A DNA stretch of 64,000 nt from Bacillota bacterium (GTDB lineage Bacteria > Bacillota > Clostridia > Acetivibrionales > DSM-1351), in the NCBI GenBank assembly GCA_023409265.1, contig JAEYHZ010000038.1, positions 94,364 to 158,363 on the forward strand, given 5' to 3'. The translations under genes and the position numbers were made by a program. Below the pieces are notes generated by a model. It did no database searches. It was not told the DNA's origin and saw only the letters and a program-made list of their open reading frames with translations. Below, one piece after another: positions 1 to 9,586 of this stretch. How positions within the stretch are numbered: position 1 is the first letter of the stretch; the number at the start of each line of letters is the position of its first letter.

Positions 1-1600
1 TGCCTGTTATTTTTCTGAATACTCTGTTAAAATAAGCATAGTCGTCATAGCCTACCAGAGAGGATATGTCTGTAAGTGTTGCACTGTTTTCAGCAATCAA
101 TTCCTTTGCCTTATCGATCCTTTTCCTGGCGATATACAACATAAGATTTTCGCTTGTTTCATGCTTAAAAACCTTTGATAAATAAGACCTGTCAACCAAA
201 AACTGCCTGGCCAGTGAAGTAAGTGACAAATCTTCAAAATAATTCTCCGAGATATATCTTTTTATAGAATTAACTGTTTTTTTGATATTTTCATTTGAGC
301 AGTATAAGTCGTTTTCCTTAAGAGCAGCATCTATCAACTGATCCAGAATACTGCACACCTCAGGCAGCTCAAATTTCTCAATCGATAGATTGAGCAGCTC
401 CAGAAGTGTTTCACTTTCCAATATTTCAGAGGGTGTAGTATTTCCGGCGGAATAATTTACTATCAGCCAGGCAATTTTGTCTATAGTCTGCTTTACCTGC
501 AAAAACAGAAAGTCCTTTTTGTCAAAATGCTGCAGTGCTATCTGATCGTATATAATGTTACGTAAAATTTTCTTATTGTTATTTTGTACTGCATAAATGA
601 TTTGGTTTTCCTGTTCTGCGGTCAGATACTTTACCATGGGCATTTTCTCAACCTGAACCGCATCTATCTTATAATTCCCCCGTTTAAATTTTCTGGTCAT
701 CATTGCAATCAAGGTTTCATTATAAGCTTCACGGATATTGTCAAGGGAGAAATGACTGCCGCTAATAGCTATACTGATATAATTCCCGGTGTAAGCCTGC
801 AGTTTCGTGATTATTATGTCACTTAATTTTTCAATTTCCCTGTTATTTTTATCAATAACAACGGCTACATACTCATTAGGAACATATGTATTATTAAAAA
901 CAATTGAATAATTATCATTAATGGTCCCGCTAATGATTTCGCTTATCCTATTCTTAATTTTATAGGATATGGTGTTCGAATTTGTAATTGCCAGCCTTTT
1001 CATTATATTGTAAAGACTGTCTGTTTTGATTAATATCAGATTAAACTTTGCAAAATTCAGTTCTATTTCCGATAACCTTACATTGGAAACACTGTGTACA
1101 GTCCTTTTCTCGTCGCCATCAATAAGGTCACTCATTTCCTTATCAAAAATAATAGAAGAAGCTATCAGAAGTTTGTCATTGCTTTCCTGCATTTCTACTG
1201 ACTTTTGTCTTTTATTGTCAATTAATTTAATTGCCTTGGTCAGTACATTTTCCAGATTGGTTTTGCTTATAGGCTTTAAAATATAATCTATTGCTCCCTC
1301 CAGTAATGCTTCTCTTACATAATCAAAATCGCTGTAACCGCTAAGCACACAGATAATAATTTCCGGATGTGTCGTCCTTATTTTTTTAATAAGCTCTATA
1401 CCATTCATAAAGGGCATATTGATGTCAGTAATTAAAATGTCAGGGCTGTTATCATCAATCTTTTTCAGTGCATCTTCACCATTCTCGGCCAAATCAATAC
1501 ATTCTATCCCTAATCCGCATGAGCTGACAAGGAGCTTTAAATTTTCTCTGGTCCAAATTTCATCATCAACTATTGTTATTCTGTAATTAAGAATACTCAT
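1..1600 (-). CDS. YesN-type response regulator, AraC output (3' end cut by window)
   Basis: The leftward reading frame starts at an ATG at 1600 behind a GGAGG site and runs off the window with about 533 codons visible. The N-terminus is a receiver domain (IVDDE acidic pocket, phospho-acceptor in DILITDINMP, Lys in DYILKPIS). The last 100 residues are an AraC-type double helix-turn-helix containing YISENYFEDLSLTSLARQF and VGYDDYAYFNRVFRKITG. Only about ten C-terminal residues should be missing. It follows the YesM-like kinase gene by 10 bp, so the two form one operon and a cognate pair. Such pairs usually control carbohydrate uptake genes; the target here lies outside the window. Confidence 0.95.
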   Translation of the reverse strand, partial: MSILNYRITIVDDEIWTRENLKLLVSSCGLGIECIDLAENGEDALKKIDDNSPDILITDINMPFMNGIELIKKIRTTHPEIIICVLSGYSDFDYVREALLEGAIDYILKPISKTNLENVLTKAIKLIDNKRQKSVEMQESNDKLLIASSIIFDKEMSDLIDGDEKRTVHSVSNVRLSEIELNFAKFNLILIKTDSLYNIMKRLAITNSNTISYKIKNRISEIISGTINDNYSIVFNNTYVPNEYVAVVIDKNNREIEKLSDIIITKLQAYTGNYISIAISGSHFSLDNIREAYNETLIAMMTRKFKRGNYKIDAVQVEKMPMVKYLTAEQENQIIYAVQNNNKKILRNIIYDQIALQHFDKKDFLFLQVKQTIDKIAWLIVNYSAGNTTPSEILESETLLELLNLSIEKFELPEVCSILDQLIDAALKENDLYCSNENIKKTVNSIKRYISENYFEDLSLTSLARQFLVDRSYLSKVFKHETSENLMLYIARKRIDKAKELIAENSATLTDISSLVGYDDYAYFNRVFRKITG

Positions 1601-1610
1601 TTTGCCTCCT

Positions 1611-3422
1611 TCAGTTTTGTGGTTTAGTATGTGGAATATAGAGCGTAACAGTACTTCCTTCACCATTTTGACTGAAAACTTTAACGCCGTAATCCGATCC
1701 GAATAATATTTTAACCCTTGAATTAATGTTACTTATGCCTATGGAGGATTTCTTGTCTAATGCATCAAATTTCGGATTATCCAGCTGGCTGTTTATTAGG
1801 TCTGCGTCCATACCAATACCGTTATCGCTGACAGAAATTTTAATGTTGCCGCAATTATCAATTTGTCCATGTATGCTTATTTTTTTATCCCCCCTTTTAT
1901 TTCTCAAACCATGCTGAATAGAGTTTTCGACCAAGGGCTGAATTGAAATTCTGGGAATGCTTTCTTTTAACAGGCTGTTATCAATGTTAATATCAAAAGT
2001 TATTGTATTATTCTCCCTGACATTCATAATATAGATATAGTTCTTTAAATGCTTAATTTCCTCTTCTATTGTAGATAAAGGTTCCTGCATATCCAGGCTG
2101 TATCTGAATAAGTTTGACAAAGCCTTGCATAATGTGCTTACAGTGTAACAGTTCTGTGATGTTGCTATCCCGCTCATTGTTTCCAAGGTATTGTACAAAA
2201 AATGGGGGTTGACCTGCGCTTGAAGAGCTTTATACTTGGCATTGTTAATTTCAATCTGAGACTGGTATTCCTCAAAAATCAAAGTTTCTATGGTATCCAG
2301 CATATTATTGAAATTCTCACCCAATTTGCCGATTTCATCATTTTTAAGCTTCTCTACCCTAAGTGAAGTATCACCCTCTTTTATTTTAGTTATGGTCTCA
2401 ACCATATTAGTAAGGGGATTGGTAATGGATCTGGCCAATAAAATGGATGAGACAGCGAAGACAAAAATTAAAAGAATTGCAATAATAATAAGGTTTCTTG
2501 TTAATACCTGCTGATTTGTCTCCAGAAGCTTCTGCGGAGTGAGAGAGAATGCTATAAAGTTATATTTTTGATTAGGTATTGAGAAAAACTCACTTCCATT
2601 TGTCACAATATTATTCTTTATTAATAAGGAATTATTCTTTGTAAGATCCACTATATGCTGGTAATATGCTTTTTGCTTTTCGGTCATATTTCCGATCTTA
2701 ATTATGGGCCTGTCGCCTTTTGCCTGGAGCCATACAATCTGGTCATCCGAATAAACCGATTTACCTATAATTTTGTTTATTGTTTTTGGGTCTATGTCAC
2801 AAACAATATAACCTATGGTTTTAGATGCATTGTTATATAATATCTTGAAAACAAATCTTATAATATCCTCCTTTCTGTTTACATTATAATAGCTGGATAT
2901 AAGCATGTTTCTTTTATCCGATTTAACATAATTATCAACTATTTTTGCATTATTGGCATTTACATCACTGAATATATCAGCAGGGTAGGAGTACTTTGGG
3001 CTGTATGAGGCTCTATATGTACTGATAATTTCATTATTAGTATTATAAATATAAAAGGCTTTGACATTAAAGGTTTTATTAAACACCGAAATTGCCATAT
3101 GGTGTGAGAGATTATAGTTTAATTCATTTCCGTATTTATCTCTCAAATCATTTAGAGGGATATTATTTGCAAGATCGGATATAAACTTTTCCTGGTTATA
3201 TACCGTCACCATCCTGTCTTCCACAGATTTCACAAATTCAGAGACATCGTCCTGCATGTTGGCCATTGAATTAATGCTTGCATCCCGTGCCTGAATATAG
3301 ATTTGCTTTGAAGAAGAATACTCAAAGAAAATAGTCTGAACAATAAGTGCCAGCAAGGTACTTACTGTACAAAGCAACATTATTTTCATTCTCATACTGA
3401 TAGAAAAATATCTTTGTTTCAT
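1611..3422 (-). CDS. YesM-type sensor histidine kinase
   Basis: Membrane kinase of about 603 residues: a membrane segment near the N-terminus, a roughly 290-residue extracytoplasmic sensor region, a second membrane segment (LIIIAILLIFVFAVSSILL), HAMP, then the His_kinase domain with phospho-acceptor motif NPHFLYN and a HATPase domain (LVENSIQHG, DNGIGMD). This is the LytS/YesM architecture. I chose the ATG at 3422 (MKQRYFSISM) because the membrane anchor follows directly; the frame is open to 3509 but that start has no ribosome site. The site at 3422 is itself weak (GGTTGGGG), so the start is less certain than the gene. It is upstream of, and operonic with, the response regulator. Confidence 0.93.
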   Translation of the reverse strand: MKQRYFSISMRMKIMLLCTVSTLLALIVQTIFFEYSSSKQIYIQARDASINSMANMQDDVSEFVKSVEDRMVTVYNQEKFISDLANNIPLNDLRDKYGNELNYNLSHHMAISVFNKTFNVKAFYIYNTNNEIISTYRASYSPKYSYPADIFSDVNANNAKIVDNYVKSDKRNMLISSYYNVNRKEDIIRFVFKILYNNASKTIGYIVCDIDPKTINKIIGKSVYSDDQIVWLQAKGDRPIIKIGNMTEKQKAYYQHIVDLTKNNSLLIKNNIVTNGSEFFSIPNQKYNFIAFSLTPQKLLETNQQVLTRNLIIIAILLIFVFAVSSILLARSITNPLTNMVETITKIKEGDTSLRVEKLKNDEIGKLGENFNNMLDTIETLIFEEYQSQIEINNAKYKALQAQVNPHFLYNTLETMSGIATSQNCYTVSTLCKALSNLFRYSLDMQEPLSTIEEEIKHLKNYIYIMNVRENNTITFDINIDNSLLKESIPRISIQPLVENSIQHGLRNKRGDKKISIHGQIDNCGNIKISVSDNGIGMDADLINSQLDNPKFDALDKKSSIGISNINSRVKILFGSDYGVKVFSQNGEGSTVTLYIPHTKPQN

Positions 3423-3536
3423 ATAATCTACCCCAACCTTTGAACAGTATTTTAGCAAATCAATGTTTTGGTTTTTAAAACTTATTATCATGCATTTAAC
3501 AATAGTCATTTTTAGGACGGAAGCGACATTTAGAAT

Positions 3537-3562
3537 ATTGTATTACATTTTTGTAATACAAT
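3537..3562. promoter_or_regulatory. 10-bp inverted repeat upstream of the yesM/yesN operon
   Basis: ATTGTATTAC and GTAATACAAT are perfect inverted arms around a 6-base AT loop. It lies in the 464-bp divergent gap between the kinase gene and the SDR gene. A second palindrome, ATGTTAACAT, lies at 3609-3618. Either could be an operator; no run of T follows that would make it a good terminator. The rest of the gap is AT-rich with no open frame I can support. Confidence 0.45.
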
Positions 3563-3886
3563 TAAAAGCAGCCTGGAATGATTTGCAGCATATTTGTTCC
3601 ATGTTCTTATGTTAACATGCTCTTACATTATACCACTCAAGGCCGGTAAAATAAAAAAAGACCATTATTTAATATAAAAAAATTATATCAATCATTAAGT
3701 TTTTATAAGTAGGATTTTATTGGATTTTTTAGTATTAAAATATTGAAAAGGAATGGAACTTCATCATTTATTCTGCAATAAAACCAACTTAAATTGCCTG
3801 ACTTTTGGTATACTAAATATAAAAAACAAATATAATTTTTAGAGTTACATAAGAAGCCCTATTTTTAATTTGAGAGGATGTATTCC

Positions 3887-4657
3887 ATGTCACAGTTCAA
3901 GGATAAAACTGTAATAATCACCGGAGGCGGACAGGGTATCGGACGGGTTGTAGCCCGTGCCTTTGCAGCTGAAGGTGCTAACGTTGTTATAGCGGATATT
4001 GATGAAGAAGCGGGTCTGGAAAATCAAAAACATATGAAAGGCCTGGGTTATGAGGCATATTTTATTAAAACGGATGTCTCAGACAGCGCTTCTGTGCAGG
4101 CTATGGTAAATGAGACCTTAGAAAAATACAAGGGTATTGATGTATTGATTAATAATGCCGCAGTATCTGGCTTTGGAAACATATTCGAAATTTCAACTGA
4201 AGAGTGGGATAAGGCAATTGGCGTAAATCTTTCAGGAATGTACTACTGCTCCAAGTTCTGTGCCCCGGTTATGCGTCACCAGGGCTGCGGAAGCATTATA
4301 AATATGGCCTCAACCAGGGCATTCATGTCGGAGCCCGATACCGAACCCTATTCGGCCTCCAAGGGGGGCATAATAGCCTTAACCCATTCTCTGGCCATCT
4401 CTCTGGGTCAATACGGTATCAGGGTTAATTCCATCAGCCCCGGTTGGATAGATGTATCCTCCTGGAAGAAGAGTTCACAGGCAAAACAGGATACGCTGTC
4501 GGAGCAGGATCACAGGCAGCACCCTGCAGGCCGTGTGGGAATTCCGGACGATATCGCCCAGGCTTGTCTATTTCTGGCCTCAGATAAGGCGGGCTTTATA
4601 ACAGGAGAAAATCTGACAGTGGACGGCGGCATGACAAAGAAAATGATTTACTGCTGA
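3887..4657 (+). CDS. Short-chain dehydrogenase/reductase (SDR)
   Basis: Cytosolic NAD(P)-dependent oxidoreductase of 256 residues, the usual classical-SDR length. Visible motifs: cofactor loop TGGGQGIG near residue 11, NNAA structural motif, catalytic Ser in NMAST, YSASK catalytic Tyr-Lys pair, and the C-terminal ITGENLTVDGG typical of glucose/3-oxoacyl reductase-like members. GAGAGG at 3872-3877 is 9 bases from the ATG at 3887, so I prefer that start to the in-frame ATG at 3878. The substrate cannot be read from sequence. It stands alone, convergent with the AraC gene 17 bp downstream. Confidence 0.92.
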   Translation: MSQFKDKTVIITGGGQGIGRVVARAFAAEGANVVIADIDEEAGLENQKHMKGLGYEAYFIKTDVSDSASVQAMVNETLEKYKGIDVLINNAAVSGFGNIFEISTEEWDKAIGVNLSGMYYCSKFCAPVMRHQGCGSIINMASTRAFMSEPDTEPYSASKGGIIALTHSLAISLGQYGIRVNSISPGWIDVSSWKKSSQAKQDTLSEQDHRQHPAGRVGIPDDIAQACLFLASDKAGFITGENLTVDGGMTKKMIYC

Positions 4658-4674
4658 CTCAACACTTTATTTTG

Positions 4675-5553
4675 TTAACCCTCAACAGGAAATATTTTAT
4701 CGTTAACAGCTATAACAGCTTTGTAATACTTTTTTGGCGATGCTCCGAACATTTTTGAAAAAGCTCTTACAAAGCTGGAATAATCATTAAATCCGCACTG
4801 GCTGGCTGCTTCAGATGGAGCAGCACCTGTTTTGATAAGCTCAGCACTCTTTTGCATTCTTTTATTGTTTACGTAACTATGTATTGAATAACCGGTATTT
4901 GCTTTAAATTTATGCATGAGATAATACTTATTTATATAAAACATTGCAGCAAGGTTTGAGATGCCCAAGTCCCCATCAAGGTTTGAATTTATATATTGAA
5001 TTACCTTTTGAATTTGTTCGTCATATTCCACTTCTATACTCTCTACCTGCTTATCGGGCTTAAGCTGAAGCCGGTTTACATATACCATAAACTGTACAAA
5101 CAAGGCGTTTCCTAATATTACCGAACCAAACTGTTTATTCTTTATTTCATTTTCAATTCTTGAGAGAATGGCTTTTATGGAGCTGAGGGAATTCTCACCC
5201 AGTCTGACCAGATGGCGGTTTTCCCTGGCTATATTAAAGCAGGTCAAAAGATCATTTTCGGCATTTCCGTGCTCTTCGAGAAATGCGTTATTAATCCAGA
5301 TAACTATCCTCTCATACTCCTCATCAGGGGCTATAATAGGCTTATGAACCTGGTTTCCGGGAACAAAAAGCACATCCCAGGGCTTTAGTTTATAAGATTT
5401 ACCTTCAATATTGTATACTACGTTTCCATCAATAAAAATAATTATTTTACTAAAATCATGGTAATGGTGCTCAAACTGTATGTTAGTTTTATCTCTCAAG
5501 TGAAAAAATTTAAAATCATTATGTAAATATCCTCGTTTAATTCCCTGTTGCAT
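4675..5553 (-). CDS. AraC family regulator with cupin sensor domain
   Basis: Protein of 292 residues. Residues 1-140 form a cupin-like ligand domain (HYHDFSKIIIFIDG, a PWDVLFVPG turn and HKP). Residues 190-285 are the paired helix-turn-helix of AraC/XylS proteins (LGISNLAAMFYINKYYLMHKF, then CGFNDYSSFVRAFSKMFGASP). Start ATG follows GGAG by 7 bases. It is divergent from the EamA exporter gene, and the inverted repeat at 5678-5704 between them is a likely binding site. This points to local control of the exporter, though the adjacent SDR is another candidate target. Confidence 0.93.
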   Translation of the reverse strand: MQQGIKRGYLHNDFKFFHLRDKTNIQFEHHYHDFSKIIIFIDGNVVYNIEGKSYKLKPWDVLFVPGNQVHKPIIAPDEEYERIVIWINNAFLEEHGNAENDLLTCFNIARENRHLVRLGENSLSSIKAILSRIENEIKNKQFGSVILGNALFVQFMVYVNRLQLKPDKQVESIEVEYDEQIQKVIQYINSNLDGDLGISNLAAMFYINKYYLMHKFKANTGYSIHSYVNNKRMQKSAELIKTGAAPSEAASQCGFNDYSSFVRAFSKMFGASPKKYYKAVIAVNDKIFPVEG

Positions 5554-5677
5554 GTTGATTCTCCATTCTATAAATTATCCCATCTTTAGTAATGATTAAA
5601 TAAAACGAATTTTTAATTTAATCATGCTTTAATTCTATTATATGCTTGAAAAAAAAGAAATGGGAATATAGCAGCTT

Positions 5678-5704
5678 TTGCATATTTTTTAACATTTTAT
5701 GCAA
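5678..5704. promoter_or_regulatory. Inverted repeat in the AraC/EamA divergent promoter region
   Basis: TTGCATA and TATGCAA are exact inverted arms separated by 13 AT-rich bases. They lie in the 211-bp gap between the divergent regulator and exporter genes, upstream of a TATAAT-like box near 5728. An operator for the AraC protein is the natural reading. Confidence 0.45.
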
Positions 5705-5764
5705 TAAAGTTTGCGAAAACTTAGAATATAATGTTAGTGTAAACAACTTTAATTGGAGGCAGCT

Positions 5765-6688
5765 ATGAAAATCATCACCAGGAATAACGCTCAGTTTTTT
5801 TTACTATTAAATGCCCTGTTCTGGGGTTCATCCTACATATGGCAAAAAATGCTGTTAAGTTTCCTGCCATCGTTCTCAATTTTATTTATTTGCGCAGTAA
5901 TAGGTTTAGCTGCAACCTACCTGATTTTCAGAAAGCAATTGAATAATTTCAGTAAAAAAGCTGTTATTATCAGTACCTTGATCAGCCTTGTATCAGTTAT
6001 AAGCAACACCTTCTGTATGCTGGCCCTGAAAAGAACCTCGGGTTCAAACACAGCTTTTATTGTTCAACTGTCAATAGTTATAACACCCATAATTATGGCA
6101 ATACTTGAGAAAAAATCACCTTCGGCCAAAACCATTGTACTGGCCATTTCAGCAATGGCCGGAATTTACCTCATTACCTGTGCCGGAAAGGGGTTGAATA
6201 TTAATCTCGGCGATATCTTCGCTTTGTGTAATGCAATATTCTTCTCATTATTCCTGGCTTTGCAGAAGAAGTTTTCCCAGATAATAAACCCTATACAGTT
6301 CACCTTTGTACAACACGCCACAAATCTTGTAATGTTTTTTGGATTGGCCATGATCTTTGAAGCAGGAAGCATTACATTTTCAAATGCTCTTAGCCCCATA
6401 TTCTTCCTGCTGATTGGGCTGAACGCAATGGTTACAATATTTACAGCTTTATTCCAAAGCTCGGCAATAAAATATGTAAGGCCGGAAAATGCAACCATTC
6501 TATATGCCTTTGAACCTGTCACAACTGCCCTTCTGGGTGCAATACTGCTTGGAGAACACTTTTCAGGAATTGCATCCATTATAGGCTGTGTAGTTATTCT
6601 GCTGACAGTTATTGTATCAGCTGTAAAACCCCCAAGGTTTATTGTTAAGAAATGGGTTAAATTAAGAATTACATCAAATATAAGATAA
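5765..6688 (+). CDS. EamA/DMT family membrane transporter
   Basis: Integral membrane protein of 307 residues with about ten hydrophobic segments arranged as two EamA repeats of five. Typical features are the N-terminal ALFWGSSYIWQK and the C-terminal PENATILYAFEPVTTALLGA followed by GEHFSGIASIIGC. The family exports or imports small metabolites such as amino acids; the substrate is unknown. GGAGG at 5755-5759 sits 5 bases before the ATG, fixing the start. Its last bases are followed by a strong hairpin shared with the convergent gene. Confidence 0.92.
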   Translation: MKIITRNNAQFFLLLNALFWGSSYIWQKMLLSFLPSFSILFICAVIGLAATYLIFRKQLNNFSKKAVIISTLISLVSVISNTFCMLALKRTSGSNTAFIVQLSIVITPIIMAILEKKSPSAKTIVLAISAMAGIYLITCAGKGLNINLGDIFALCNAIFFSLFLALQKKFSQIINPIQFTFVQHATNLVMFFGLAMIFEAGSITFSNALSPIFFLLIGLNAMVTIFTALFQSSAIKYVRPENATILYAFEPVTTALLGAILLGEHFSGIASIIGCVVILLTVIVSAVKPPRFIVKKWVKLRITSNIR

Positions 6689-6709
6689 TACTGAATTTCT
6701 GATGGTAGC

Positions 6710-6754
6710 AAAAACACGTATGTTGACAATAAATGCATACATACGTGTTTTTTG
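6710..6754. terminator. Bidirectional rho-independent terminator
   Basis: AAAACACGTATGT and ACATACGTGTTTT form a 13-bp stem around a 15-base loop, with T-rich tracts on both sides. It separates the convergent EamA exporter and DUF2680 genes. Confidence 0.85.
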
Positions 6755-6778
6755 TTTTCATAAATCCTTTTAAAATAA

Positions 6779-7294
6779 TCAGTTTTCAGGCTTTCTGAGT
6801 TTGTGCATGAACCGTGGCGGTTGCTTTCCATCCCAGTCTTTCAGATCTTTGTTGAACTCTTCAAGAAGCTTTGCTCCCTCTTCTTTTGTAAGCTTTCCTT
6901 CTGTAATCTGATTGTCCAGGTGTGTGTTGAATTTTTTTGAGAGATGTTCTTTCTTTTCAGGCAGAGATAGACTGTTGAACTCGTTTATTTTCGTAATATG
7001 CTCGTCAAGTTTCTTTGTAATCTTGTCAGCCTCTTCTTTGGTTATCTTACCTTCGGTGAAATCCTTCCGTACTCTTTCTTTTCTCTCTTCAAGCCTTTTT
7101 ATCGGATCCTTTCGGCACTTGTCACACTTGTCGCCTTTACCGCCTTTATCGCCCTTGTCGCCCTTTAAAATTTCTTTATTGTTTTCAAGCTGACTGTTGG
7201 ACTCAGCACCTGTAGCAGGTGTTTCAGCAAAAGCAGTGAATGACATTATTGAAATTATAAAAGCGATAGTGACAAGTATTTGAAGCTTTTTCAA
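6779..7294 (-). CDS. Secreted DUF2680-like small protein
   Basis: Protein of 171 residues with a signal peptide (KKLQ, then a hydrophobic core, cleavage likely after AFA). After a spacer comes a GDKGDKGGKGDK collagen-like tract with two Cys (DKCDKC), then two copies of a charged helical unit, FTEGKITKEEADKITKKLDE and a second EGKLTKEEGAKLLEE, as in DUF2680/YckD-type secreted proteins. The start is TTG at 7294, 8 bases after AAGGAGG; an in-frame GTG at 7303 overlaps that site. It lies 87 bp downstream of the kinase gene, behind its own 11-bp direct repeats, so it is probably an output of this two-component system. The function is unknown. Confidence 0.85.
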   Translation of the reverse strand: MKKLQILVTIAFIISIMSFTAFAETPATGAESNSQLENNKEILKGDKGDKGGKGDKCDKCRKDPIKRLEERKERVRKDFTEGKITKEEADKITKKLDEHITKINEFNSLSLPEKKEHLSKKFNTHLDNQITEGKLTKEEGAKLLEEFNKDLKDWDGKQPPRFMHKLRKPEN

Positions 7295-7329
7295 TACTAT
7301 CACCTCCTTCCAATAATATCTTTCTCATC

Positions 7330-7360
7330 TATTGTGTAAATATTGTGTACATTTTGTAAA
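7330..7360 (-). promoter_or_regulatory. Tandem 11-bp repeats, likely response-regulator box for the DUF2680 gene
   Basis: TATTGTGTA occurs at 7330-7338 and 7341-7349, and a weaker third unit (TTTTGTAAA) follows, all with an 11-bp period. This is the spacing bound by tandem OmpR/PhoB-type dimers. It lies just upstream of the DUF2680 gene and next to the gene for an OmpR-type regulator. It shares a CACAAT core (minus strand) with the repeats before the regulator gene itself. Confidence 0.55.
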
Positions 7361-7381
7361 TTCAGTTTTCCAATTATTACC

Positions 7382-8860
7382 TTATGCGACAAGATCACAT
7401 TCAAACCAGAACAATACACCTTCAGGTCTGTTTTCAACACCATAAGCGTTGTTATGTGCTTTCTGAACTGCTTTTACAATAGACAGGCCAAGTCCTGTAC
7501 CACCATAAGCTCTTGTTCTGGCTTTATCAACCTTGTAAAAGCTCAGCCAGATATTCTCCAAAGCTTGTTCAGGTATATTCAGACCTGAGTTGTATACTTC
7601 AACCCGTACTTTATCACCTATAACCTTTGTGTTTAAATTTATTATTTTTCTATTATCGAGATGGTTCAAAGCATTACTAATGTAATTCATCAGCACCTGC
7701 TCCGTCAAATAATAATCGGCATTTATCCGTACATATTCATTGTGGTTTTCCTCAAAGCTTACCCTGGCTCCCTTTTCTGCAAATAAGAGGGAATTCTTCT
7801 TCAGCAGGTTTCTAATCAACTCACAAATATAGAATTCCTCCCTGTCAAGAGCGATGTTATTAAATTCAAGCTCGGACAGCTCAAGGAGTTTTCTGACCAT
7901 ATTATTCATTTTGTTGGCTTCATCAATTATAACCTCACAGTAGTAATTCTTATTTTCCTCATCATCGTTCACATTAAGCCTTAGTCCTTCAGCGTACCCC
8001 TGTACCAAAGCTATGGGTGTCTTTAATTCATGAGAAACATTACTGATAAACACTTTTCGCATTTCATCTATTTGTCTTTCCTTTTCAATATCCTGCATCA
8101 GTTTATAATTGGCTGCTTTTAGCTCTCCAATGGATTTTTCCAGTTGATCCGAAAGCGAATTTATACTTTCACCGAGAGTGCCTATTTCATCATTAATCTT
8201 TCCATCATATTTCTCCTGAAAATCCAATACCGCCATTTTTTTTGCAATCCCGTTAAGCTTTACAATTGGCTTTGTCAGTCGGGTGGACAGCAGGAAAATG
8301 AATATTCCTCCCAGTATAACAGTTAAAATACCTGTTATAATATAAAACCTGATAGCTATTTTTGCACTCTCCTGTATTGCCGCTACCGGCGTCCCCAGGT
8401 ATACATAAACATTATCATCAATCTGACCGTAAAGAGAGACAAAACTGGACTCCATTCTATTATCAAACCGTTTCTCAATTAATGGCTTATCCTTTGTTAT
8501 TTTTTTAAGCTTTTTCTCTAGATTTTTCCATTCACCGATAGGTTCCTTGGGATCAATACGAAAATTTCTGACACCCATAATTCTCTGTCTGGACTGATAC
8601 AGAACATTTAAATCTCTATCGAAAAAAACAATCCCAATACCTTTAAGGCTTTCTATCTTTTCAACATCAAGCATTACATTTTCCTTATCCTTTTGATAGG
8701 CATTGAGAATAATATCAAAGCTTTGGAGCATAACATCCTCTTTTTTGCTGTAGTAATATTTTTCAAGCAAAGTAGTGCTTAATATTAACGAAAGCGTTAC
8801 AAAAAAAACGATTAATCCAAAAAACGTACCAAATAATTTTGTTTTAAGAGATATTTTCAT
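7382..8860 (-). CDS. Sensor histidine kinase (HAMP/HisKA)
   Basis: Membrane kinase of 492 residues: membrane segment at about 8-32, an extracytoplasmic domain of roughly 140 residues, a second segment at about 170-190, HAMP, HisKA with acceptor His in SNVSHELKTPIALVQGYAEG, then HATPase_c with N, G1 (NSGLNIPE) and G2 (GGTGLGLSIV) boxes. The ATG overlaps the stop codon of the upstream regulator gene by 4 bases (ATGA), so the two are translationally coupled. The neighbourhood suggests a cell-envelope stimulus; the signal is not known. Confidence 0.95.
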   Translation of the reverse strand: MKISLKTKLFGTFFGLIVFFVTLSLILSTTLLEKYYYSKKEDVMLQSFDIILNAYQKDKENVMLDVEKIESLKGIGIVFFDRDLNVLYQSRQRIMGVRNFRIDPKEPIGEWKNLEKKLKKITKDKPLIEKRFDNRMESSFVSLYGQIDDNVYVYLGTPVAAIQESAKIAIRFYIITGILTVILGGIFIFLLSTRLTKPIVKLNGIAKKMAVLDFQEKYDGKINDEIGTLGESINSLSDQLEKSIGELKAANYKLMQDIEKERQIDEMRKVFISNVSHELKTPIALVQGYAEGLRLNVNDDEENKNYYCEVIIDEANKMNNMVRKLLELSELEFNNIALDREEFYICELIRNLLKKNSLLFAEKGARVSFEENHNEYVRINADYYLTEQVLMNYISNALNHLDNRKIINLNTKVIGDKVRVEVYNSGLNIPEQALENIWLSFYKVDKARTRAYGGTGLGLSIVKAVQKAHNNAYGVENRPEGVLFWFECDLVA

Positions 8861-9531
8861 TTTGCTACCTCAAATTTATAACCCAGACCTCTGATGGTTT
8901 GAATGTAATCTCCTTTTTTTCCAAGCTTCAACCGAAGCTTTTTTATGTGAGTATCAACAGTTCTGGCATCGCCGAAATATTCATAATCCCATACAGAATT
9001 AAGAATTTTATCTCTGGATAAGGCAATTCCGGCATTATCACATAAGTACAACAGCAGCTCAAACTCTTTCGGAGTAAGTCCTATTTCTTCACCTTCTGAA
9101 TACACCGTATGGGCGGACTGGTCTATTTCCAACCCGTTGTATATTCTTTTTTCACTGATGGTTACATTATACCTTTTTAATACAGCCTGAACTCTTGCAA
9201 TCAATATCATGGGACTGAAAGGTTTTGTTATGTACTCGTCCGCGCCCAGCCCAAAACCAAAAAGTTCATCAGCCTCGGTACTTTTGGCAGTAAGCATTAT
9301 TACTGGAAGCTTTGAATGCTCCCGAATATGCCTTAACACCTCCCAACCGTCTATCCCGGGCATCATAACATCCAGAATAATTAATGAGATGGTATCACCA
9401 ATTGTATTGAATACTTCTATGGCCTGTTGTCCGTTTTCAGCTTCCATGACGTTATAGCCCTGCCGTTTAAGAAAGTCCGATACCAGTCTTCTCATTCTTT
9501 CCTCATCATCAGCGATCAATATTTTTACCAT
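8857..9531 (-). CDS. OmpR/PhoB family response regulator
   Basis: Protein of 224 residues. The receiver domain has ILIADDEERM, the phospho-Asp in LIILDVMMPG, the switch Thr in PVIMLTAKS and Lys in EYITKPFSP. A C-terminal winged helix follows (LTPKEFELLLYLCDN, DARTVDTHIKKLRLKLG, TIRGLGYKFE). It is the first gene of the operon with the kinase. Direct repeats with an 11-bp period at 9603-9619 overlap the likely -35 position, which suggests self-activation. Confidence 0.96.
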   Translation of the reverse strand: MVKILIADDEERMRRLVSDFLKRQGYNVMEAENGQQAIEVFNTIGDTISLIILDVMMPGIDGWEVLRHIREHSKLPVIMLTAKSTEADELFGFGLGADEYITKPFSPMILIARVQAVLKRYNVTISEKRIYNGLEIDQSAHTVYSEGEEIGLTPKEFELLLYLCDNAGIALSRDKILNSVWDYEYFGDARTVDTHIKKLRLKLGKKGDYIQTIRGLGYKFEVAK

Positions 9532-9586
9532 TCCAGCACCCTCTCATCAATTTATTTTAACTGTAAAAATTAAACTGTCTGAAATC

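Noticed and set aside
3423..3509. N-terminal extension of the first YesM-like kinase
   Set aside because: The longer start has no ribosome site and would place a polar stretch before the membrane anchor; kept as a minor alternative.
6166..6831. 221-codon minus-strand open frame
   Set aside because: It lies antisense over the EamA exporter gene and the terminator, with no ribosome site and no protein-like pattern.
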